A DNA stretch of 64,000 nt from CAVUXJ01 sp963814975 (GTDB taxonomy: Bacteria; Acidobacteriota; Vicinamibacteria; Vicinamibacterales; CAVVIG01), in assembly GCA_963814975.1 (NCBI GenBank), contig CAWFFB010000014.1, forward strand, positions 550,043 to 614,042. Direction: 5' to 3'. The position numbers and the translations under genes are program-made. The notes under the pieces are model-generated. The model worked only from the letters and a program-made list of their open reading frames with translations, was not told where the DNA came from and did no database searches. Positions within the stretch are counted from its first letter, which is position 1. The number at the start of each line of letters is the position of its first letter. Shown here piece after piece: positions 57,259 through 64,000 of this stretch.

Positions 57259-59028
57259 GTGACCTCGCGATTCTCGTGGCTATTCGCTTGCGCGGTAGCT
57301 GCCGCGGCCGGCGTGCTCGTCGGCGTTGCGGTGGCATTTTACGGCCCGATGACGTTCCGGCCCTTGGGCGTGCGTGTCCAGCTGGGCGACGCGATGCGGC
57401 CGGTCGCTTTCGCCGCGATCGCCGACATCGCGCTGTTCGTGCTTGCCTTCCGTCGGCGCGCGTGGTTTCGGGTCGCATCGGTACTCGGGGTCGCGATCGT
57501 GGCCGTCTCGGTTCTGGCGGCTGCGCGCCGGGCGGCGCCGGCATATCCGGTTTCCGACAAGGCGCTGATCGAGCTGGCGACGATGAACGCGGCCGACGGC
57601 CGACAGCTCCACGGACCGTATTCCCGGTACGGCTGGCAGCACCCGGGTCCGATGCTGTTCTACCTGCTCGCGCCCTTCTATGCGGCGGCCGGATCGCGAA
57701 CGGCGGGCCTCGCGGCGGGCGCCCTGGCGATCAACCTCGCGGCGCTGGCGGCGGCGGTATGGGTGCTGGTCCGACACGCCGGTCCAGCCCTCACCGTCGC
57801 GTTCGCCGCACTGATCGCGTTGTATGTAGGACGCGTGCCCGGCCTGGTGGTCAGCTCATGGAACGCCCACGCCACCTTCTTCGCGTCCGCCGCCCTTGTG
57901 GTGATCAGCGCCGCGGTGGCGGCGGGCCGGATCCGGTTGCTACCCCTGTTCCTCGCGGTCGCCTCTTTTGTTCTCCAGACCCACGTCGCGACGTTTCCGC
58001 TGGTGCTCACGACCGCGGCACTCGTCGCGGCGGCAACCGGGCGTCGATGGATCGAGGCGGCCGCGGAGGAGAGAGAGGCGTTGAAGGCACAGGCGAATCG
58101 CGCCGCGTGGGTGGCGGCCGCGCTTTGGCTGCTCCCGCTCGTCGAAGAGTTGAGCCGGCCTGCCGGCAACATGAGCGCGATGTGGCAGTTCGCCCGTCAG
58201 CCGCCACGCGGAGGAACGTTCCCGCAGGCGTTCGACGCCTGGGCGGGTGCGCTGACTGGTGTCTTCCGCGGGGGGCTACCGCTTCCTCAAGGGCGGATCA
58301 TCGCTCGCAGCGTGATGGCGTGGCCGCGAGTCATCGCGGTTCTACAGCTGTTGCTCCTGGCTGGCGTCGTCGTGTGGGCCCGCCGGCGCAGGCGGGAGGT
58401 CCACGCATGGATGGCGGCGCAGTCGCTGACGGTGAGCGTGACAGCGCTGTGGGCGGTCACGCGGATCCCGGATGGGATCCACGACCACGAAGTGTTCTGG
58501 ATCGCGGCAGTCGGTGTCGTCGGCGCCGCCTCAACCGCCGCGGCCGCGATGAGCCGCGTGGCTTCGGAATGGCAGCCGCTGGCTCGCTCGCGGGGTCCCC
58601 TCGTGGCCGGCTTCGCGTCCGCCCTGCTCTTGATCGGCGCGTCGTTCGAGGGCCTTCGTCAGGTCGCTGTCGCTGGAAGCTCCTCGCGTACGAAGGAGGC
58701 TGACGATCACGTGATGCGCGTCACGCGGGCGATCCAGTCGGAGATCGAGCGCCAGGGCTCGCGCCGGCCGATGGTCGTGATCGATCAGCGGGTGTGGGAC
58801 TGGGCGGCTGGAGTGATCCTCCAGCTGCGCAGGCAGGGAACCCGCGTCGTGATCGAAGACGGGCTGGTGGAGATGTTTGCCGGGACACTTGCGCCAGACG
58901 GCAGCGAGGACCTCGAGATTTCCTTCTGCGGCGGACCGTGTCATGCGCGATCGATCTCGCGTCCCGGAAACGTCATCGTGCTGCTCACGGACCACATCGC
59001 GATCGATGCGCGTCCGCTGCACCGGTAA
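57259..59028 (+). CDS. Polytopic membrane protein, GT-C glycosyltransferase-like
   Basis: 589 residues in one frame with about ten hydrophobic helices, starting FSWLFACAVAAAAGVLVGVA. After the third helix a periplasmic loop reads DGRQLHGPYSRYGWQHPGPM followed by LFYLLAPFYAAAGS; this arrangement (acidic/aromatic loop, then paired helices) is like lipid-linked sugar transferases of the GT-C fold. The last 120 residues are soluble (RRPMVVIDQRVWDWAAGVIL, LEISFCGGPCHARSI). I do not recognise a defined family; the glycosyltransferase idea is inference. The GTG start is supported by a TAAGAT box six bases upstream. Confidence 0.72.
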   Translation: MTSRFSWLFACAVAAAAGVLVGVAVAFYGPMTFRPLGVRVQLGDAMRPVAFAAIADIALFVLAFRRRAWFRVASVLGVAIVAVSVLAAARRAAPAYPVSDKALIELATMNAADGRQLHGPYSRYGWQHPGPMLFYLLAPFYAAAGSRTAGLAAGALAINLAALAAAVWVLVRHAGPALTVAFAALIALYVGRVPGLVVSSWNAHATFFASAALVVISAAVAAGRIRLLPLFLAVASFVLQTHVATFPLVLTTAALVAAATGRRWIEAAAEEREALKAQANRAAWVAAALWLLPLVEELSRPAGNMSAMWQFARQPPRGGTFPQAFDAWAGALTGVFRGGLPLPQGRIIARSVMAWPRVIAVLQLLLLAGVVVWARRRRREVHAWMAAQSLTVSVTALWAVTRIPDGIHDHEVFWIAAVGVVGAASTAAAAMSRVASEWQPLARSRGPLVAGFASALLLIGASFEGLRQVAVAGSSSRTKEADDHVMRVTRAIQSEIERQGSRRPMVVIDQRVWDWAAGVILQLRRQGTRVVIEDGLVEMFAGTLAPDGSEDLEISFCGGPCHARSISRPGNVIVLLTDHIAIDARPLHR

Positions 59029-59036
59029 CCCGGCTC

Positions 59037-59597
59037 CTACTGCTTTGGGATCGTCCAGTAGTACACCTTGCGGCCGTCGACGTCGAGCGTCTGCTCGGGT
59101 ACCCAGTCGCCCATATCGAACGCGTGCGACACGATGCGCGTGCCTGGCTTCAGTTCCGCCTTCAACTTGGGCAGGAGTTTGAGGTTCAGACTCGGCAGCA
59201 GGTACAGGGTCACCACAGTGGCTTCGCTGAGGTTCGTCGTGAAGAGATCCTGATTGAGAAAGCGGACGCGATCGCCAAGGCCGGATTTCTCAAGGTTCGC
59301 GGTCGCCTCCTTGATGCGCTGCGGGTCGATGTCGATGCCAGTCGCCCGTGCCGCGCCGAAGTCTTTCACGGCCGCGATCGGAATGCGGCCGTCGCCGGAT
59401 CCGAGGTCGTACACGATGTCGCCCTTACCGACCTTGGCGACCTTGAGCATGGCCGCGACCACTTCAGGCGGCGTGGGCACGAAGATCACGTCAGGTGACC
59501 GCAAGGGGGCTTGCGTGGCCGCCTGCCCGGCTGCGGCCGAGGGGATCGCGAGCGTGACCGCGAGGACAACGGGTAGAAGATACTGCGTTCGCATCAT
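59037..59597 (-). CDS. Exported class I SAM methyltransferase-like protein
   Basis: 186 residues. A clear signal peptide (MRTQYLLPVVLAVTLAIPSA with AAGQA cleavage region) precedes a short methyltransferase domain: DVIFVPTPPEVVAAMLKVAK, DIVYDLGSGDGRIPIAAVKD (motif I, DLGSGDGR), ATGIDIDPQRIKEATANLEK (acidic end of strand 2), VRFLNQDLFTTNLSEATVVT and LLPKLKAELKPGTRIVSHAF. The start is fixed by GAGGAG seven bases upstream. Such DOT1/Ribosomal L11-type small methyltransferases with signals occur in acidobacteria. SAM is not known to be available outside the cytoplasm, so either the signal acts as an anchor or the domain does something else. Confidence 0.8.
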   Translation of the reverse strand: MMRTQYLLPVVLAVTLAIPSAAAGQAATQAPLRSPDVIFVPTPPEVVAAMLKVAKVGKGDIVYDLGSGDGRIPIAAVKDFGAARATGIDIDPQRIKEATANLEKSGLGDRVRFLNQDLFTTNLSEATVVTLYLLPSLNLKLLPKLKAELKPGTRIVSHAFDMGDWVPEQTLDVDGRKVYYWTIPKQ

Positions 59598-60273
59598 TCG
59601 ATTCTCCTCAAACGAAGACCCCGGAAAGGCGCTTCCAGCGCCGTGGCCGGCTATCTTACCGCAGGAGCGCTGTGTACCAGAGCCCGACATTTGCCCGCGG
59701 CGCGCTGGTTCCCGAGCAGCTCCGTTCCACCGTTGCGGCGAAACACGACCGACTGCTCGGCGATGAGAGACAATTTCTGCCACAGATCCGAAAATCTGGA
59801 TATTGCACCTGGATCGCGTGTTGTTGCGGTTATCGGCGATTTCCGTCTTGCATCCGATGCGACGCTATGTTAGTTCTACGTCCCAAGTTTTAACAGTAAG
59901 CGTCGATCTTTTATTCGCATAGTCCCTTTATTCGCAGAGTCCTTTTATTCCCATAGTCGCGCCGGTTACTTTCCGACCCATTCAGACCCGCGCCGCCCGT
60001 TTCATACCGCCAATCTTTCTACCTCTGGACACGTCCGCGTAACGCTCGCACTCGGCGCTTTAGCGCTCGTAAGTCCGAAGTCTTAGGCAGCGATCTCAGT
60101 CGAAAGGTCCCGCAAGCGCGGACGGACGGTGGGCCGGTCGGATTCGCCCGGGAATCCGCCGGGGATGAACACATCGTGAGGCCGGGAGATCATCGTGCGG
60201 AGCAGCATCGGCGAGTCTGACGGGGTCGACTCCAAGGTTTCGGACCATCGTGCTGGCACAACAGGAGGGGACG
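59598..60273 (+). other. Long intergenic region before the TonB receptor
   Basis: Some 670 bases without a supported gene, with clearly lower GC than the flanks between 59790 and 60000. It contains the tandem 17-base repeat described separately. No tRNA or other RNA gene was recognised. It probably contains the promoter and regulatory region of the receptor gene. Confidence 0.5.
59908..59958. repeat. Three tandem 17-base repeats
   Basis: Units at 59908-59924 (cttttattcgcatagtc), 59925-59941 (ccctttattcgcagagtc without its first c) and 59942-59958 (cttttattcccatagtc). They differ at three or four positions and keep exact 17-base spacing. They lie about 315 bases before the receptor ATG. Confidence 0.75.
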
Positions 60274-63208
60274 ATGATGCGTAGTCATATCGCACACGCA
60301 GCAGTTCTGGCATCTTTGGCATACGGCTTCCTGCCTGGGGCCGCCTCGGCCCAGAGCCAAATCACCGGTATCGTGACGGACGTCAGCGGGGCGGTGCTGC
60401 CCGGGGTCACGGTGGAAGCCAGCAGCCCGGCGCTCATCGAACAGGTGCGCACTGCTGTCACGGACAACGAAGGACGATATGCGATTCCGGCCCTGCGTCC
60501 TGGTACCTACAAGGTGACCTTCAACTTGCCAGGGTTTTCGCCCTTCGTTCGTGACGGCCTGGCCTTGCTGTCGGATTTCACGGCCACCGTCAATGCGGAA
60601 CTGAGGGTCGGAAGCCTCCAGGAAACCGTGACCGTTTCCGGTGAGTCGCCGACCGTTGACGTGCAGAGCACGCAGCGGACCACCGTGCTGGATCGAGAGC
60701 TGCTCGATGCGGTGCCGACGGGCCGAACGTTCTTCGCCGCGGTCGCTCTCGTCCCGGGCGTCACGGTCAGCGAACCGAACGTCGGAGGCGCAAAAACCTC
60801 GATCAACCAACGGTTGTACGTACACGGGGGCCAGCCAAAGGACACGACCACCGACCTCGACGGGATGAGGATCATTACGCTGTCAGATGGCGGAGGCGAC
60901 CAGGCGGATCACAACGAGGGGATGACCGCGGAAATGACGGTGCAGACCAGCGCCCTGGGCGCCGAGGTCGCGCGTGGCGGCGCGCACATCAATTTCATCC
61001 CGAAGGAAGGGGGCAACACCTTCAGCAGCACGAACTACTTCGGGTACTCAACGGGCGATTGGCAGAGCAACAACTTGGGGGACCTGCTCAGCCAGGGCCT
61101 GAGGCAGCCGGACGCGACAGACTACGTCTACTTTGCGAACGTCGCGGTAGGGGGGCCGATCAAACGCAACGCGCTCTGGTTCTACGCATCGTATCAAGAC
61201 AACGGCAACCAGAATATCGTCGCCAATTCCTTTTATCGGGACGGAACGCCCGGCACTTTCGACCAGAGACTCACGAATCGCTCGGCCCGGCTCACGTGGC
61301 AGGTCAGCCCGAAGAACAAGATTACCGGCCTGGTGGACGACAACGACAAGATAATCGACCACGAAGGACGCTCCGACTACGTCGCCGGTGAAGCCGATAA
61401 TGGCCGGATTCCGAGACGGAAGCGCATCCTCTCCGTCAAGTGGACCTCGACGGTGAGCAACAAGCTCCTGTTCGAGGCCGGAGCCCTCGAGCACGCGTAC
61501 GATGCGGAGCGAAAGTATCAGCCGGGAGTCTTGCAGGAGCGCGGCACGCCTGAGTGGTACGCCGGCGCAGCGCGGCAGGACATCACCTTGCAAAAGTGGT
61601 CAGTGTCGCACCGCAGACCATTGCTCAATACGTACAATCATCATCGTTTCATCTCCTCGTCCGTGACGTACGTCGCGGGCGCGCACACGTTCAAGGCGGG
61701 CGGGCAATTGGGGTTCGGGGAACTCGGTGAGGACTGGTCCCACCACCAACGCCGATCTCAACCAACGCTATCGAAACGGTGTCCCGGACTCGGTGGTCAG
61801 TCTATCAACACGCCGACGTTTAACGCCAACCGGCTGAATGCCGACCTCGGGTTCTACGTGCAGGACGCGTGGCATGTCACCGATCGTCTGACGCTGAGCC
61901 CGGGTCTGCGGTTCGAGTATCTCAAAGCCCAAATGGTGGCAGTGTCCGCCCCAGCGGGCCGCTTTGTGCCGGCCCGGGATTTCCCCGCCATATCCAACCT
62001 GCCCAACTGGTTCGATCTGGCGCCGAGATTCGGCGTGGCCTACGACCTGACCGGCGACGCAAAAACCGCGCTGAAAGGCACGATCAATAAATACAACAGG
62101 AGTTTCCTGGTGGACCTGGCGGGTCAGTACAATCCGACTGAACCTGAAGTACTGACACCCGCAACTGGCGCGACTGTGATTACACCCCGGGCACGTCCAC
62201 CTGCTCGGGCCTGGCGTTGCCGACCAACGGCGACGACATCGCCCAGGACAACGAGATCGGGCCGAGCAACAACAAACTCTTCGGCGCGGCGGCCAACCGG
62301 CATTTCGACCCGGACAGCAAGCGACCGTACGACATCGAGTACACCCTCGGCGTCGAGCGCGAGGTGGTGCGTGGCCTGTCGGTAGGCGTCACGTGGATTC
62401 GGAAGGACTCGTACAACCTCCAGCAGACGATCAACCGGGCGGTCGACGACTCCGACTATACCCCGTTTCAAGTGCCCAATCCGCTGCTGAACGGCGAGAT
62501 CCTCACCATCTACAACCTCAACCCGAACAAGCAGGGGCAGGTCGATTTACTCGACACCACGGCCGATGGTTCGAAAGCGGGCCTCCACTTCAACGGCTTC
62601 GACGTGACCTTCAGCGCACGACTGCCCGGGGGTGGCAATTTGTTCGGAGGGTGGGCCGCCGCGCGATTGGTCCATGTCAACTGTCAATACGTGCTTTTTA
62701 CGACATAGACCTGACTATTCCCCGCAGCTGGCAATCGCGTCCGATCCGAACGCACAACGTAACTGCGACCAGACTCAGCTCGACATTCCCTACCGGCACG
62801 GTTTCAAGCTCGCCGGCAACTACCCGCTCCCGCTGGGCCTGATGGTCGGGATGTCGGCGGTCAGCCTCCCCGGTTCACTGATAGGCTCCGCCATAGCGGA
62901 TCAATCGCTGTTTACGAACTGGAACGTTCCGGATAGCCTGTTTCCGGGCGGCCGGACTCAAACGGTCAACCTGCGACTGGACGTACCGGGGAGCCAGTGG
63001 TTGGAGCGCTGGAATCAGTTGGACCTCAATCTTCGAAGGATGTTCAGAGTGGGAAGGGTGGGGTTTGAGCCGGGCGTGGACGTGTACAACGTCTTCAACA
63101 CCAACCCCGTGCTCACGGAGAATCAGCAATTCGGGTCATCGCTGGGAACGCCGCATGAGGATCCTCCAGGGACGTCTGATGCGGCTCACGACCCAAATCA
63201 ACTTCTGA
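60274..63208 (+). CDS. TonB-dependent receptor with carboxypeptidase-like regulatory domain (frameshifts)
   Basis: About 975 residues. Start ATG 60274 with AGGAGG at 60263. A signal (FLPGAASAQ) is followed by a CarboxypepD_reg domain (ITGIVTDVSGAVLPGVTVEA, GRYAIPALRPGTYKVTFNLP), the plug (QRLYVHGGQPKDTTTDLDGM, AEVARGGAHINFIPKEGGNT) and a long barrel (WFYASYQDNGNQN, FYVQDAWHVTDRLTLSPGLR, FEYLK, FDLAPRFGVAYDLTGDAKTA, WNQLDLNLRRMFRVGRVGFE, PGVDVYNVFNTN). The real C-terminus is ILQGRLMRLTTQINF with a stop at 63206, visible after removing one base near 63160; the terminal Phe is typical of barrels. Other breaks near 61740-61805 (compensated), 62165, 62695 and 62725. It probably binds a large nutrient, as in acidobacterial Oar-like receptors. 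Confidence 0.92.
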
Positions 63209-63262
63209 TATGGAACGAAGGGTGTCAGAGCCGGTAGTTTCACGCCGTTCTCGGTCTCCTGA

Positions 63263-63295
63263 AGGCCCGCTCTCGCACGAGGGCGGGCCTTTTTT
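63263..63295 (+). terminator. Rho-independent terminator after the TonB receptor
   Basis: The stem aggcccgc...gcgggcct with an inner ctcg/cgag pairing and a loop of about two bases is followed by a run of six T (63290-63295). It lies 55 bases after the receptor stop and is the clearest intrinsic terminator of the window. Confidence 0.85.
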
Positions 63296-63383
63296 CGTTG
63301 TCGACGCGACCATCTGAGTCTCGCGGTCTGAAGCTGGTGCCGATGTCCCAACGTCGGGAACATCAACACCCACAACTGTTGGA

Positions 63384-63431
63384 TAAGTCTCAATTCTCAA
63401 GGCTGAAGTCTCAAGTCTGAGACTTCAGACG
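63384..63431. repeat. CTCAAG/CTGAAG word-repeat spacer
   Basis: ataagtctcaattctcaagg followed by ctgaagtctcaagtctgaga and cttcagac. The word family is the same as at 28.2 and 31.6 kb. Confidence 0.6.
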
Positions 63432-63504
63432 TGATGTCCACGGTGATGAGGGTTCTACGGCCGGTCGTCAAGCATCATCCTGCCGAGGGTCGGGCAGCTG
63501 GTTT

Positions 63505-63937
63505 AGAGCGTTTTCCGTTACGACGTAGCAACGCGGTAGCCGCAGTGCCGGGCGTAGTTTGCGCATTCGTCTGGGGGGAAGAGGCGGATCGCCGTCGCGA
63601 TCAGCCCGCAGACGTGCTCAAAGCCCGTCGGCCGCGCGGCGCGGAGGAACGCTTTCAGTGTGGCGAAGGCGAGTTCGATCGGATTGAAGTCAGGACTGTA
63701 GGGCGGCAGGAATTGCAGGTGTGCGCCCGCCTGCTCGAGGGCGATCCGGACCTCCGGCTGCTTGTGGACCGCGAGGTTGTCGAGCACCACGACATCGCCG
63801 GGCCGCAAGGTGGGCACCAGCACCTGTTCGACGTAGGCGAGGAAGCTCGCATTATCGATCGGGCGATCGAACACCGCCGGGGCCCCCAGTCCCTAGAGGC
63901 GGAGCGCGGCGACAACCGTATGCGTCTGCCAGTGACT
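63505..63937 (-). mobile_element. IS630-family insertion sequence, copy 2, truncated and decayed
   Basis: It matches the left 430 bases of copy 1 in the same orientation, with the same end (agagcgttttcc) next to TA. Similarity stops abruptly after 63937, where copy 1 continues with cagggcg and this copy with agtgatgc. Only the C-terminal DDE part of the transposase remains (VVVLDNLAVHKQPEV, YSPDFNPIELAFATLKAFLR), and the codon for Glu in LEGL is changed to TAG. It cannot encode an active transposase. Confidence 0.82.
63518..63937 (-). pseudogene. IS630 transposase remnant (stop codon, missing N-terminus)
   Basis: The remaining frame covers the last two catalytic residues of the DDE triad but lacks the helix-turn-helix region and the first Asp. 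An in-frame TAG near 63894 replaces a Glu codon of copy 1. The two copies differ at many third positions, so they are related members rather than a fresh duplication. Confidence 0.8.
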
Positions 63938-64000
63938 AAGTGATGCAAACGTTGGTGCTTGTCGGCGTCGAGCCGCCAGGAACGGCCACACGCGGCTAGA

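Noticed and set aside
564..63937. Composite transposon bounded by the two IS630 copies
   Set aside because: Copy 2 is truncated and inactive, and the DNA between holds core metabolic genes; the two copies are also diverged.
1..64000. tRNA, rRNA or riboswitch genes
   Set aside because: No cloverleaf, rRNA segment or known riboswitch consensus was recognised by reading; a covariance-model search was not possible.

Overview
The window looks like a chromosomal segment of a high-GC, Gram-negative-type bacterium, most likely an acidobacterium of the Vicinamibacteria type. This rests on gene content: a TonB-dependent receptor with an N-terminal carboxypeptidase-like regulatory domain, a secreted DUF1800/DUF1501 pair, a DUF3617 protein, a CCAEP-tailed radical SAM protein, two M16 peptidases, an M61 peptidase and bacillithiol synthesis genes. 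The Omp85-type barrel and TamB-type protein show an outer membrane. Genus cannot be settled by reading.

Layout. 0-1.6 kb: tail of a penicillin acylase and an IS630-family insertion sequence that ends inside a PH-domain/diheme cytochrome gene (1.57-2.5 kb). 2.5-4.7 kb: LemA, a TPM-domain protein and an unknown protein on the minus strand. 4.9-8.3 kb: YvcK, a LigD-type phosphoesterase and a peptide transporter. 8.4-11.6 kb: CCAEP radical SAM protein, ATP-grasp enzyme and YggX. 12.1-20.9 kb: KGG stress protein, OmpA-type protein, then a TamA-TamB-like envelope pair. 21-29.9 kb: molybdopterin oxidoreductase, small membrane protein, amidohydrolase, LysM protein, M61 peptidase and FAD-linked oxidase. 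30-38.3 kb: ArgH, sodium/solute symporter, two M16 peptidases, PurE-PurK. 38.3-44.5 kb: secreted unknowns, oligoendopeptidase F, GNAT, ketopantoate reductase, Ada. 44.5-50.4 kb: FAD oxidoreductase, BshB1-BshA and a large secreted LmbE-like protein. 50.6-59.6 kb: geranylgeranyl reductase-like protein, DUF1800-DUF1501, pyruvate dehydrogenase E1 alpha/beta, a DUF4331 remnant, a polytopic membrane protein and an exported methyltransferase-like protein. 60.3-63.2 kb: TonB-dependent receptor. 63.5 kb to the end: a decayed second IS630 copy.

Three window-wide patterns stand out. (1) At least eleven genes have a TANNNT hexamer ending only 5-9 bases before the start codon and lack a ribosome binding site, which points to leaderless transcription; another set of genes has classical AGGAGG-type sites. 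(2) Many intergenic spacers are built from short, locally repeated words (families around CTCAAGTCT, CAGCTGACAG, AATCTGAAAT, CACGAAG), a different word in each spacer, and at least two genes seem to have taken such repeats into their C-terminal codons. (3) More than twenty genes are broken by frameshifts, almost all corrected by removing one base. This looks like residual insertion errors of the sequence rather than biology, so broken genes are annotated here as one gene over their full span. No rRNA, tRNA or CRISPR array was seen.
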